A stretch of DNA of 64,000 nt, taken from NCBI GenBank assembly GCA_050699875.1, contig JBOHFX010000102.1, positions 21,620-85,619 of the forward strand, read 5' to 3'. Source of the DNA: GCA-003244245 sp050699875 (GTDB lineage Bacteria; Actinomycetota; Actinomycetes; Mycobacteriales; Pseudonocardiaceae). Made by a program: the position numbers and the translations under genes. Below, piece after piece: positions 17,221 to 27,517 of this stretch; position 1 is the first letter of the stretch; each line of letters opens with the position of its first letter. Under the pieces are notes generated by a model. It was given only the letters and a program-made list of their open reading frames with translations, had not been told where the DNA came from and did not search any database.

Positions 17221-18264
17221 TCACACTCCTCGCCTTCGCGATCGTCGCTTGGAGGACGTACGCGGACGTCGTTGCAGAGCCGCCGCAGCGTCTATCGCGA
17301 CACCGCGCAGGACCTCCGGTGGCAGGCCTCCGTCCAGCGCCGCCCGCAGCAATCCGGACAGGGAGTGGTCGGGGCAGGCTTGCAGCGCCGCGTCCAGGGC
17401 GATGCCGGCCAGCGCGCCGTCGCCGCGCAGGTACGCGGTGAGCGCCAGCAGTGCTGCGGGTTCGGCCCGCTCCGGTGCCGGGGTTGCCCGTACCAATGCC
17501 AGCCACAGCCGCTCGGCGGCAGCCGCGCCCGAACCCGTGCACCAGGGTAGGCAGGCGTCGCGAACCCGGTGATCACACAATGCGGCGGCCACCTCGGCGA
17601 TGAGGCTGTCGGTAAACGCGAGATCTCCTGCCGCTGCTCGGTGCAGCTGTCTCAAGCGCGCAAGCCGCTGAGCTACCAGCCGGGAACTCATCGGGTGATC
17701 GGCGTCGGCCGCGTTCAACAGCGTCGCCCGGCGCTGCAGTGCCGCAGCATCCTCCCCGGCCAGCAGCTCGGCCATCTCCTCGCGGCTGCTGAAGGTCACT
17801 GCACCCGCCGCGACCGTCGCGGCCGCCAGCGGACTGGTCGCAGGATCGGCCACGGTGCCGGCACACAGCGGATCGTCGTAGCAGCGCCACGGCGCCCCAT
17901 GGACTGTCTGCGCCGTCCAGGAGGCGTGCACGACGCGGAGCCCGCCGCCGGTCAGCACGTCGTCGACGGCGTCTATCAGCGCCCGATGTGGCAGGTCACC
18001 ATCGGGAGTCGGACAATCCCCGATCACGACCAAGGCGACTCCAGTGGGCTGCTGCCGGGCCATCGGCACCAGCAGTTGATCGGCTAGCAGCGGTGCGTGC
18101 TCGGCATCGACCAGATCGGCCCGCATGGTCAACCCCAGCCGCTTATCGTGCAGTGCCAGGACGACCAACGAGTTATGCGGGTGGAAACCGAGCAGATGCG
18201 GGACAGCGGCGATCAGCTCGGACGGGCTGGATAGCCGGATACGCCCGGCGGCAGGTGCGCTCAT
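17221..18264 (-). CDS. DUF4192 domain-containing protein
   Basis: A 347-residue protein with the DUF4192 opening IRLSSPSELIAAVPHLLGF, then HPHNSLVVLALHDKRLGLTM. It has ALALVV-type strands, VHASWTAQTVHGAPWRCYDD, and an Ala-rich helical C-terminal half. The ATG at 18264 fits the family; extending upstream would add sequence of poor quality. The family is common in actinobacteria and is sometimes found near phage-defence or DNA-maintenance genes, but it has no assigned function. The last 20 residues are strongly basic (RRPRTSSKRRSRRRGV). It is convergent with galE (16-bp gap). Confidence 0.85.
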   Translation of the reverse strand: MSAPAAGRIRLSSPSELIAAVPHLLGFHPHNSLVVLALHDKRLGLTMRADLVDAEHAPLLADQLLVPMARQQPTGVALVVIGDCPTPDGDLPHRALIDAVDDVLTGGGLRVVHASWTAQTVHGAPWRCYDDPLCAGTVADPATSPLAAATVAAGAVTFSSREEMAELLAGEDAAALQRRATLLNAADADHPMSSRLVAQRLARLRQLHRAAAGDLAFTDSLIAEVAAALCDHRVRDACLPWCTGSGAAAAERLWLALVRATPAPERAEPAALLALTAYLRGDGALAGIALDAALQACPDHSLSGLLRAALDGGLPPEVLRGVAIDAAAALQRRPRTSSKRRSRRRGV

Positions 18265-18427
18265 GCCGTCGAACGGTCCTCCCGCCGGGTGGTGGGGGCC
18301 AGTCACGGCTTGGCCGGCTGTGGACTGCCGGGATGGGTGTGAACTACTGCCCTGCCAGCTCCGCCACGAGCACCAGAATGTCGGGGAGGTCGCTATCATG
18401 CGCCGCCGAGGTGCCCGCAGGATTCTG

Positions 18428-19060
18428 CTAAACCACATTCGGCCTTCGACAGACGTAAACCAATCCCGGAGGCAGATTCCACCACACCGTGCGGGTGATG
18501 AGCACCTCGCCGAAGACCTCGCCGAGTAGCGCACGGAACTGGCGCGCCCGGGTCATCGGTAGCGAGTGCAGGTAGGCGATGGTGGTGAAACAACCCCCCG
18601 AGCCCAATGAGCGGGCGGCCGCGTGAACGATCGCGCGCTGCGCGTCCGCGTCGATCAGTGACCACGGCAATCCGCTGACTACGGCGTCCACGGCCGGCAC
18701 GTGCTGTTCGGCGAGCAAGCGCTCCAGATCCACGGCGTCTCCGACCAGCACTTCGACGTCGGGGTGCTCGGCGCGCAAGTAGTTGGCCAGCACCAGGTCG
18801 ATCTCAACCGCGACCTGCCGCCCCCGGCCGCCGAGCCGGCTCTCGAGGGCGGTCGTCACCGAGCCGGTGCCCGATCCCAGCTCGACCACAACCGGCTCCT
18901 GGACAGCGGGGACCACGGTGGCCATCTGCGCTGCGAGCCGTGAGGAACTCGGCGCCACTGCGCCCACGGTGGCCGGGCTGCGCAGTACGGCAGCGAGGAA
19001 GGCAGCGAGGTGTCGCGGTAGCAGTGGCATGGGTCCAGAGCCTGCCGCCGGGACGCTCAA
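18428..19060 (-). CDS. Class I SAM-dependent methyltransferase (PmtA / KsgA-like)
   Basis: A 210-residue Rossmann methyltransferase. VVVELGSGTGSVTTALESR is motif I, VAVEIDLVLANYL motif II, and VSGLPWSLID resembles the motif IV (NLPY/GLPW) of phospholipid N-methyltransferases and rRNA dimethyltransferases. The N-terminal part AFLAAVLRSPATVGAVAPSS is the typical lead-in of the phospholipid N-methyltransferase group. The substrate is not determined. It lies downstream of nrdJ on the same strand, 45 bp from the nrdJ stop. Confidence 0.82.
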   Translation of the reverse strand: MSVPAAGSGPMPLLPRHLAAFLAAVLRSPATVGAVAPSSSRLAAQMATVVPAVQEPVVVELGSGTGSVTTALESRLGGRGRQVAVEIDLVLANYLRAEHPDVEVLVGDAVDLERLLAEQHVPAVDAVVSGLPWSLIDADAQRAIVHAAARSLGSGGCFTTIAYLHSLPMTRARQFRALLGEVFGEVLITRTVWWNLPPGLVYVCRRPNVV

Positions 19061-19105
19061 CTGTGAAATCGATCTTCGTCGAGCGCTTGCGTGGTTACGC
19101 TCCTG

Positions 19106-21940
19106 TCAGCTGCACCCGCTGGTCGAGCCACAACCCTCACAGACGTAGCAGGACCCTGCAGGCCGCATCTTGGTCCCGCACGTCATGCACAGCGGCGCGT
19201 CAGCCGCCTTACCCAGCTGCAGTTCCAGCAACTCGGTCGAGCTGCCCACGTACACCGGAGCCGGACGACCCTGTGCAGCCTGAGCCTGGGCGCTGGAGTC
19301 CACCGAGGTGCGGAGAGACTCGACGTCAACACCACTATTGGCATCTGTGTCGTAGTCGGCAGCCACCTGCATCGTGCGCTCTTCAGCGGTCAGGATGCCC
19401 AGTTGCTCTCGCTTGTCCTTGGGCAGATAGTCGAGCGCGATTCGACGGAACAGGTAGTCCACCACGCTGGTCGCCATCCGGATATCCGGATCATCGGTCA
19501 TCCCCGCCGGCTCGAAGCGCATGTTCACGAACTTGGACACGTAAGTCTCCAGCGGCACTCCGTACTGCAACGCTATTGAGATCGCCATCGAGAACGCGTC
19601 CATGACGCCGGCCAACGTCGAGCCCTGCTTGGACATTTTCACGAAGATCTCGCCGAGCCCGTCGTCGGGATAGGATCCCGCCGTCAGGTAGCCCTCGGCA
19701 CCTCCAACGGTGAACGAGACAGTCTCGCTGGGCCGCTTCTTGGGCAGGCGCTTGCGCACCGGTCTGGCCTCGACTATCGCCTTGTCCGCCGATGTGGCTG
19801 CCGTCTTGCCGGTCGACAGCGGTTGGCCGACCTTGCAGTTGTCCCGGTAGATCGCTAGCGCCTTGATCCCCATTTTCCACGATTGAAGATAGATTTCCTC
19901 GACATCGGCAACGGTGGCCGTCTGGGGCATATTGACAGTTTTGCTGATGGCTCCCGAAACGAACGGTTGAGCCGCCGCCATCATTCGCACGTGGCCCATC
20001 GGGGCGATCGACCGCTCCCCCATCGCGCAATCAAAGACCTCATAATGCTCCCGGCGAAGCCCAGGAGCGTCGACCACGTGGCCGTGCTCGGAGATGTACT
20101 CGACAATCGCCTCGCTCTGCTCATTTTGATAACCCAACGCCGCAAGCGCCTTGGGAACCGTCTGGTTGACAATCTGCATGGATCCGCCGCCGACCAGTTT
20201 CTTGAACTTCACCAGCGAGAAATCCGGCTCGATACCCGTCGTATCGCAATCCATCATGAATCCTATTGTTCCAGTCGGCGCTATTACACTCGCCTGAGCG
20301 TTGCGCCAACCATTTGCTGTGCCGATCCGGAGGCCGTCCTGCCAGGCCTTCGTGGCTGCTTTCTGTACGGCGCGGTCATTATGCCCGTAGGTACGGATGA
20401 GGTCGTTGGCTGCGGAATGCTTACGCATTATTCGTTGGTGCGGCTCGGCGTTGCGCGCATAGCCCTCGTACGGCCCCACGGCTCCAGCAAGCTCTGCGGA
20501 GCGCTTGTATGCGGTGCCGGTCATCAGCGACGTGATTGCCGCGGCCAGCGCGCGCCCACCGTCCGAGTCGTAGGCGTGCCCGGTGGCCATCAGCAACGCT
20601 CCGAGATTGGCATAGCCGATGCCCAACTGGCGGAATGCCCTGGTGGTCTCTCCAATTTCCTCGGTCGGGAAATCCGCGAAGCAAATCGAGATATCCATGG
20701 CGGTGATGACAAGTTCCACCGTCTTGGCGAACAGCTCGGCGTCGAACGTGAGGTCCTCGCGGAGGAACTTCATCAGATTGATCGACGCGAGGTTGCAACT
20801 GGTGTTGTCCAGGTGAAGGTACTCACTACAGGGATTAGATGCGGTGATGCGCCCGGACTCCGGGCAGGTGTGCCAGTCGTTAATCGTGTCGTCGTATTGG
20901 AGTCCGGGGTCAGCGCATTCCCAAGCAGCCTGCGTGATGTCGCGGAAAAGCTTCTTGGCCCGAACGGTCTCGATGACCTCGCCCGTCGTTCGGGCGCGCA
21001 GTCCGAATTCGACGTCCGCCTCCACCGCACGCATGAACTCGTCGGAAACCCGGACCGAGTTGTTGGCGTTTTGATACTGCACCGAGGCGATGTCTTTGCC
21101 ACCGAGGTCCATGTCGAATCCCCCGTCACGGAGCACCCGGATCTTGCGCTCCTCAGTGGCCTTGGTCTGCACGAACTCGGCAATATCCGGGTGATCGACG
21201 TCGAGTACGACCATCTTGGCGGCACGACGGGTCGCGCCGCCTGATTTGATGGTGCCTGCCGAGGCGTCCGCCCCGCGCATGAAGCTCACCGGTCCGGATG
21301 CCGTTCCCCCGGATGAAAGAAGTTCCTTCGACGACCGAATACGAGAAAGGTTGAGGCCCGCACCCGAACCTCCCTTAAAGATCAGCCCCTCTTCTCGGTA
21401 CCAGTTAAGAATCGAGTCCATGGTATCGTCGACGGAAAGGATGAAGCACGCTGAGACTTGTTGCGGGGATTGAGTGCCGACGTTGAACCAGACCGGGGAG
21501 TTGAAACTGAACACCTGGTGCAGCAGCATCCAGGTCAGTTCCTGGGAAAAGATTTCCTTGTCGGTGTCGGTGGCGAAGTAGCCGTGCTGCAGTCCGGCGG
21601 CGGTGTAGGTCGCCACTACCCGGTCGACCAATTGGCGCAAGCTGGACTCGCGTTGCTCGCTGCCGACCGCACCGCGGAAATACTTGCTGGTCACAATGTT
21701 GACTGCGTTGACCGACCAGAAATCGGGGAACTCCACGCCGCGCTGCTCGAAGTTGACCGTGCCGTCTCGCCAGTTGGTCATCACGACGTCTCGGCGCTGC
21801 CAGGTCACCTCATCGTAGGGATGCCGCCCCGCGGTGGTGTAGACCCGCTCCATCCGCAGCGCGCGCTTGGGTTGCGCGGCGGGCGAAGCTCCAGAGGCTC
21901 CCGCCTTGTTGCCAGCTGGAGTCCCGACGGTCTCGGTCAT
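19106..21940 (-). CDS. nrdJ: Adenosylcobalamin-dependent (class II) ribonucleotide reductase
   Basis: A 944-residue reductase that makes dNTP precursors without oxygen. Seen are FNSPVWFNVGTQSPQQVSAC, GGSGAGLNLSRIRSSKE, and the active-site strand NPCSEYLHLDNTSCNLASIN. The C-terminal redox tail has CMTCGTKMRPAGSCYVCEGC and ends in GCS. The length is normal for actinobacterial NrdJ. The ATG at 21940 is chosen because GAGGGATGAGGGG stands directly before it; an in-frame ATG at 21961 is less likely. It lies 108 bp after nrdR in the same direction, so it is probably controlled by NrdR. Cobalamin is required. Confidence 0.95.
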   Translation of the reverse strand: MTETVGTPAGNKAGASGASPAAQPKRALRMERVYTTAGRHPYDEVTWQRRDVVMTNWRDGTVNFEQRGVEFPDFWSVNAVNIVTSKYFRGAVGSEQRESSLRQLVDRVVATYTAAGLQHGYFATDTDKEIFSQELTWMLLHQVFSFNSPVWFNVGTQSPQQVSACFILSVDDTMDSILNWYREEGLIFKGGSGAGLNLSRIRSSKELLSSGGTASGPVSFMRGADASAGTIKSGGATRRAAKMVVLDVDHPDIAEFVQTKATEERKIRVLRDGGFDMDLGGKDIASVQYQNANNSVRVSDEFMRAVEADVEFGLRARTTGEVIETVRAKKLFRDITQAAWECADPGLQYDDTINDWHTCPESGRITASNPCSEYLHLDNTSCNLASINLMKFLREDLTFDAELFAKTVELVITAMDISICFADFPTEEIGETTRAFRQLGIGYANLGALLMATGHAYDSDGGRALAAAITSLMTGTAYKRSAELAGAVGPYEGYARNAEPHQRIMRKHSAANDLIRTYGHNDRAVQKAATKAWQDGLRIGTANGWRNAQASVIAPTGTIGFMMDCDTTGIEPDFSLVKFKKLVGGGSMQIVNQTVPKALAALGYQNEQSEAIVEYISEHGHVVDAPGLRREHYEVFDCAMGERSIAPMGHVRMMAAAQPFVSGAISKTVNMPQTATVADVEEIYLQSWKMGIKALAIYRDNCKVGQPLSTGKTAATSADKAIVEARPVRKRLPKKRPSETVSFTVGGAEGYLTAGSYPDDGLGEIFVKMSKQGSTLAGVMDAFSMAISIALQYGVPLETYVSKFVNMRFEPAGMTDDPDIRMATSVVDYLFRRIALDYLPKDKREQLGILTAEERTMQVAADYDTDANSGVDVESLRTSVDSSAQAQAAQGRPAPVYVGSSTELLELQLGKAADAPLCMTCGTKMRPAGSCYVCEGCGSTSGCS

Positions 21941-22027
21941 CCCCTCATCCCTCTCTATCACGGTGTGCGTACTCCCGGGTCCAGGTCTCCCCGTCCGGAG
22001 CGGTCGGAGCTCTTATCGTGCTTTCGC

Positions 22028-22042
22028 GGACCGCTTCGGTCC
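22028..22042 (-). other. Perfect hairpin between nrdR and nrdJ
   Basis: GGACCG-AAG-CGGTCC (minus-strand sense) is a 6-bp perfect stem with a 3-base loop, only a few bases past the nrdR stop. It could attenuate read-through into nrdJ or protect the nrdR transcript end. There is no U-tract. Whether it has a function cannot be told from the sequence. Confidence 0.4.
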
Positions 22043-22048
22043 CTCAGG

Positions 22049-22531
22049 TCATGTCGACGGCTCCTGCCCACGATGCGGCTGCTGCCCCGGAAGACCCCGC
22101 AGGTTACAGATCTCCTTCTCGAAGTCCTCGATGGAGGAGAACGACCGATAAACGCTTGCGAAGCGCAGATAGGCCACCTCGTCCAGCTCCCGCAGCGGGC
22201 CGAGGATGGTCAATCCGACCTCCTGGCTGGGCACCTCGGCGCTGCCCCCCGATCGGATCACCTCTTCGACTCGGTGCGCCAGTTGCTGGAGTGCGTCCTC
22301 GTCCACCGGTCGTCCCTGGCATGCCCTACGCACTCCGCGGACGATCTTGTCGCGACTGAAGGGCTCAGTGACACCCGAACGCTTCACCACAGCCAGTACC
22401 AGTTCTTCCACGGTCGTGAACCGGCGACTGCATCCGGGGCACGATCGGCGCCGGCGGATCGCCTGGCCGTCCTCTACCTCGCGCGAGTCGACGACGCGCG
22501 AGTCTGAGTGCCGGCAGAATGGACAGCGCAT
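22049..22531 (-). CDS. nrdR: Transcriptional repressor of ribonucleotide reductase genes
   Basis: A 160-residue NrdR. The zinc ribbon is MRCPFCRHSDSRVVDSRE with the second pair in RRRSCPGCSRRFTTVE. The ATP-cone follows with VVKRSGVTEPFSRDKIVRG. NrdR senses ATP/dATP and represses nrd promoters. The ATG at 22531 is fixed by the zinc ribbon, which begins at the N-terminus in this family. It lies upstream of nrdJ, forming an nrdR-nrdJ unit as in Streptomyces. Confidence 0.95.
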   Translation of the reverse strand: MRCPFCRHSDSRVVDSREVEDGQAIRRRRSCPGCSRRFTTVEELVLAVVKRSGVTEPFSRDKIVRGVRRACQGRPVDEDALQQLAHRVEEVIRSGGSAEVPSQEVGLTILGPLRELDEVAYLRFASVYRSFSSIEDFEKEICNLRGLPGQQPHRGQEPST

Positions 22532-22628
22532 ACACCTCACCCCTCCCTGCGGCATAGCGATGCGGACCGAGGCCACGAAACGATCTGAGGTGGTCAGCCC
22601 AATCTGTAGGTGAACGACATCGCTGTAA

Positions 22629-22644
22629 CTACTATATGTGGGGG
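22629..22644. promoter_or_regulatory. NrdR-box-like motif upstream of nrdR
   Basis: CTATATGTGG with flanks (about 22629-22644) matches 8 of 10 core positions of the NrdR-box pattern CwAtATaTwG. It lies about 100 bp upstream of nrdR, where autoregulation would be expected. NrdR boxes usually come in pairs about 31 bp apart, and a convincing second box was not seen, so this is tentative. Confidence 0.4.
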
Positions 22645-22707
22645 TGTGCGCCATGTCGAGCCGCCACGGCGGAGAGCCTGCTCGAAGTCCGCGGCTGAGC
22701 GTCTGCG

Positions 22708-23208
22708 CTACCGTCCGTTAGGCACCTGTAGTTGCTGGCCAGGCGCAACCGCGGAGCCCACGATGCCGTTCAGCTGCCGGATCCGCTCCACCACCGCGCG
22801 CTGATCGGACTGTGGTGCCACCCGCCGCGCCACGTCCCAGACGGTCTCGCCAGCGCCTACTTGGGCCACCGCGGTCTCCACCGGGACCCCTGGTTCGGCG
22901 CTCTGCCCGATGAAGCTCAGGCCGGCGACAGCGACCAGAGCCACGGCGGCGGCCACGACCACGCTCGCACTCCGACTGGACCGCAACGTTCGCGGACGCG
23001 CTGCTGTCAGCTCGCCCGTTGCCCGCGAATGCGCCGGGCCTGCGACCTGCCGTTCCCCCACCGGAACAGCGGTGGGCGGCACAGGCGCTGGGGGGACAGG
23101 AAGCGGGCGCGTGAGCGCCGCCAGCCGCAGTAGCTTGGTGTCGTCGCCGGGTACGACCTTCGCACTGTGTGCCGCGCGCCTATCACCCAACTGTGCTGAT
23201 GCCGCCAT
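22708..23208 (-). CDS. LysM peptidoglycan-binding membrane protein, SOS-linked
   Basis: A 166-residue protein with an N-terminal cytoplasmic Pro-rich region, one transmembrane helix (SASVVVAAAVALVAVAGL, about residues 80-100) and a C-terminal LysM domain (VGAGETVWDVARRVAP, ending LQVPNGR). It is in the place of Rv2719c of M. tuberculosis, an SOS-induced LysM cell-wall protein that slows division, and shares a LexA box with the divergent lexA gene. GAGGAG lies 5 bases before the ATG. It probably acts as a division brake during DNA damage; that is inferred by analogy. Confidence 0.82.
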   Translation of the reverse strand: MAASAQLGDRRAAHSAKVVPGDDTKLLRLAALTRPLPVPPAPVPPTAVPVGERQVAGPAHSRATGELTAARPRTLRSSRSASVVVAAAVALVAVAGLSFIGQSAEPGVPVETAVAQVGAGETVWDVARRVAPQSDQRAVVERIRQLNGIVGSAVAPGQQLQVPNGR

Positions 23209-23312
23209 CGAGACTCCTCATCGCCGGTATCGTCGAACGCGAGTTCGATCGAACTGCCGTGCGGTGTCTATCACGGCGCCCCGACATAACCAGTGACACT
23301 GCGGCGTGTTGT

Positions 23313-23328
23313 TCGAACAAATGTTTGA
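23313..23328. promoter_or_regulatory. LexA box shared by lexA and the LysM gene
   Basis: TCGAACAAATGTTTGA matches the actinobacterial SOS box TCGAAC-N4-GTTCGA in 11 of 12 defined positions. It is centred in the 272-bp region between the divergent LysM and lexA starts (105 and 153 bp away), so it can control both. Confidence 0.85.
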
Positions 23329-23480
23329 TCTTTGGTGCGACGGTGGTTAGCGTCAGCGTCGTGACGGACCCAGGCAGGTCCGGCCGCGTCGACAGCAGAC
23401 CGTAGTGGTCCGGCAGTGTCGACGAGCGGGCCGCGTTCGGTCCGACGGTGTTGAACCCAACAGGGCCCTGAGGAGGAACG

Positions 23481-24230
23481 GTGGGACGGCAGCGAAGCGA
23501 TGAGCCCCAGGGAGCAGGCTCGGAAGCACAGCCGCAGGACCGAAGCGACGCCGCGCAGGTACACGCCTTTCCCGACCTCGACGACAGCACTGGCAACGAT
23601 AGCCTCACGCCGCGCCAGCGGCGGGTCCTTGAGGTGATCCGGGAATGGGTGAAGCGGTTCGGTTACCCGCCGAGTGTGCGTGAGATCGGCGAGGCGGTCG
23701 GGCTCACCTCCACGTCATCGGTCGTGCACCAGCTCCGCGCCCTCGAACGCAAGGGATACCTGCGCCGCGACCCCAACCGCCCCCGGGCGGTCGGGGTCCG
23801 ACCTGCCGACAGCGTCCCAGCCCCGAGTGCTGCTGCGTCAGACATCCCGGACGGGGAGCCGGCCCGACCCAGCCCCACGTACGTGCCCGTGGTCGGCAGG
23901 ATCGCCGCGGGAGGTCCGGTGCTCGCCGAACAGGCTGTCGAGGACGTCTTCCCGCTGCCGAAGGAGATCGTCGGTGAGGGTTCGCTGTTCCTGTTGCGAG
24001 TCGCAGGTGACTCCATGGTCGAGGCCGCGATCACTGACGGGGACTGGGTCGTTGTCCGCCAGCAACCCACGGCGGAGAACGGGGACATTGTTGCTGCCAT
24101 GATCGACGGCGAGGCGACCGTGAAGACGCTCAAGCGCCGCGATGGGCGCCTTTGGCTGCTGCCGCACAATCCTGCCTACGAGCCGATCCCAGGGGACGAA
24201 GCAACAGTTCTTGGCCGGGTGGTGGCGGTA

Positions 24231-24245
<15 letters not shown>
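23481..24245 (+). CDS. lexA: SOS repressor LexA
   Basis: A 254-residue LexA. The N-terminal winged helix has TPRQRRVLEVIREWVKRFG and PSVREIGEAVGLTSTSSVV. VVGRIAAGGPVLAEQ contains the Ala-Gly self-cleavage bond. The catalytic Ser is in VAGDSMVEAAI and the Lys in GEATVKTLKRR. It has an N-terminal extension of about 35 residues, common in actinobacteria. GTG 23481 follows AGGAGG by 4 bases. Its 3' end overlaps the convergent hflX by 15 bp. Confidence 0.96.
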
Positions 24246-25682
<1,437 letters not shown>

Positions 25683-25751
25683 ACGCTCTCATCGTGGCAC
25701 GGGGGTGCATCCCGCACACCCTGATTTTGTGGAAACACAGCAGCGCATCCA

Positions 25752-26588
25752 TCAATGCGCCGACCACCAGGCGAGATCCAGCTGACCCGACGCAACAAGC
25801 ACTGCAGGGCCGGTGAGTGCGCTGCCGCCGCCGGCGATCGTGACATGCAGCCGGCCCCCGAGGACCTGCACCTCGGCCTCCCCGGTGTCCCGACCTTCGG
25901 CATCAAGCGCAGCGGCCAGAGCGGCGACCGTTCCGGTGCCGCAGGAGCGGGTCTCCCCCACCCCTCGCTCGTGCACCCGCATCCGCAATTGCCCAGCACA
26001 CACCACGTTGATGAATTCAACGTTGACGCCGTGCGGAAACTTCCCAGGATCGTGCCCGGGAGGCACGGTGAGGGCCAGCTGCTCCACCGGAACGTCGGTC
26101 AGGCAGGCTAGATGCGGATTTCCGACATCCACCACGAGTCCGGTGAACGCCGCGCCCTCAACGGTCACCGTGGACGCGCCGTGGCACTGCACTCTCCCCA
26201 TCTCGACCGTCACCGAGCCGTCGTCATTGCGGCGCACCTCACGCGAGCCGGATCTGCTGCCGATCCGGAACTCGCGGTCGGTCACCAGCCCAGCCTCAGC
26301 CAGGTAGCGGGCGAATACCCGTACCCCATTCCCGCACAGCTCGGCGACGGAGCCGTCAGCGTTGCGGTAGTCCATGAACCAGTCGCCGAGTGACATGCCC
26401 GGCGGCGCGTCGGCAACCAGCGCACCTGGCACCACTCGCAGGACACCGTCGGCACCCAGTCCACTGTGCCGGTCGCAGAGCGCGCGCACCCGAGACGGTG
26501 TCAGGTCCAGCGTGCCGAGAGGGTCCGGCAACAGAACGAAGTCGTTCTCCGTCCCATGGCCTTTGACGAACTCGATGCCCTCCTCCAT
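25752..26588 (-). CDS. dapF: Diaminopimelate epimerase
   Basis: A 278-residue epimerase of the lysine and peptidoglycan pathway, converting LL- to meso-diaminopimelate. The two catalytic cysteines are in ELCGNGVRVFARYL and in ETRSCGTGTVAALA. The N-terminal block FVKGHGTENDFVLLPDP is typical. ATG 26588 is fixed by this block. It starts 11 bp after miaA, so it is co-transcribed with it. Confidence 0.95.
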   Translation of the reverse strand: MEEGIEFVKGHGTENDFVLLPDPLGTLDLTPSRVRALCDRHSGLGADGVLRVVPGALVADAPPGMSLGDWFMDYRNADGSVAELCGNGVRVFARYLAEAGLVTDREFRIGSRSGSREVRRNDDGSVTVEMGRVQCHGASTVTVEGAAFTGLVVDVGNPHLACLTDVPVEQLALTVPPGHDPGKFPHGVNVEFINVVCAGQLRMRVHERGVGETRSCGTGTVAALAAALDAEGRDTGEAEVQVLGGRLHVTIAGGGSALTGPAVLVASGQLDLAWWSAH

Positions 26589-26599
26589 CGTCGGTGAGC

Positions 26600-27517
26600 C
26601 TATCCGTCCACTATCAGGGACAGCGCAGTGTCGAGCAGGTCGGGATGTTGGGAATCCAACCATGTGATCCGACCGTCGCGCCGAAACCAACTGCGCTGCC
26701 TGCGGACGAAGCGCCGCGTCGCTTGCGCGGTGGGTCCAGCGGCGCAGGCTGGATCCGTGCCCGCGTCCAGCGCGGCGATGACCTGCTGATAGCCCAGTGC
26801 CCGCGAAGCGGTCCGGCCTTCCCTCAGGCCAAGGGACAGCAGTTCGCAGACTTCCTCGACCAGCCCGGTAGCGAACATCCGATCCACCCGGGCGTCCACC
26901 CGTGCATCCAGAACTGCCGGGTCGGTGTCCAACCCGATGATCACGGCGCGGTAGCGTGCCGCGCCGGGCTGTGGGAGGGTCGCCGAGAACGGGCGGCCGG
27001 TGAGGCGGATCACCTCAAGTGCCCGCACCACCCGGCGACCGTTGCTGGGCAGGATCCGGCTGGCCGCCACCGGGTCGAGTCGATGCAGCCGGTGATGCAG
27101 TACCGGCGCCCCATGCTCGGCCAGTTCAGCCTCAAGACCGGCTCTGATCTCGGGCACGGTGCCCGGAAACTCCAGGTCATCTAGCACAGCCCGGATGTAG
27201 AGCCCGGAACCCCCGACGAGCACGGGCACCCGGCCTGCGCCGAGGATTTGCCCCATGGTGCGGTGGGCATCGTGCTGATAGGCCGCCACCGAGGCGGCCT
27301 CGGTGACGTCGAGTATGTCGAGCAGGTGGTGCCGCACCTCGCACCGCTCGGGCAGTGGCAGCTTCGCGGTGCCGATGTCCATCCCTCGATACAGTTGCAT
27401 CGCGTCGGCATTGACCACATCGCCCTCCAGCCGGCGGGCCAGCCTCACCCCGAGGTCAGACTTGCCAGTGCCAGTCGGGCCGATCACCGCGACCGCCCTG
27501 GGCATGCCGGACGTCAT
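26600..27517 (-). CDS. miaA: tRNA dimethylallyltransferase
   Basis: A 305-residue MiaA that adds the dimethylallyl group to A37 of tRNAs reading UNN codons. VIGPTGTGKSDLGVRLA is the P-loop; VVNADAMQLYRGMDIGTAK the substrate block; LVGGSGLYIRAVLDD and QRSWFRRDGRITWLD are further signatures. The ATG at 27517 overlaps the upstream stop (ATGA). Its product is the substrate of MiaB, also encoded in this window. Confidence 0.95.
   Translation of the reverse strand: MTSGMPRAVAVIGPTGTGKSDLGVRLARRLEGDVVNADAMQLYRGMDIGTAKLPLPERCEVRHHLLDILDVTEAASVAAYQHDAHRTMGQILGAGRVPVLVGGSGLYIRAVLDDLEFPGTVPEIRAGLEAELAEHGAPVLHHRLHRLDPVAASRILPSNGRRVVRALEVIRLTGRPFSATLPQPGAARYRAVIIGLDTDPAVLDARVDARVDRMFATGLVEEVCELLSLGLREGRTASRALGYQQVIAALDAGTDPACAAGPTAQATRRFVRRQRSWFRRDGRITWLDSQHPDLLDTALSLIVDG

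Noticed and set aside
19883..21244. 453-codon plus-strand frame opposite nrdJ
   Set aside because: Antisense shadow of a conserved ribonucleotide reductase; no recognisable domain.
22600..22612. Second NrdR box
   Set aside because: Only about 5 of 10 core positions match and the spacing (28 bp) is not the usual one.
22532..22707. Adenosylcobalamin riboswitch upstream of the nrdR-nrdJ unit
   Set aside because: No B12-box-like sequence was seen; the class II enzyme uses B12 but need not be controlled by it.
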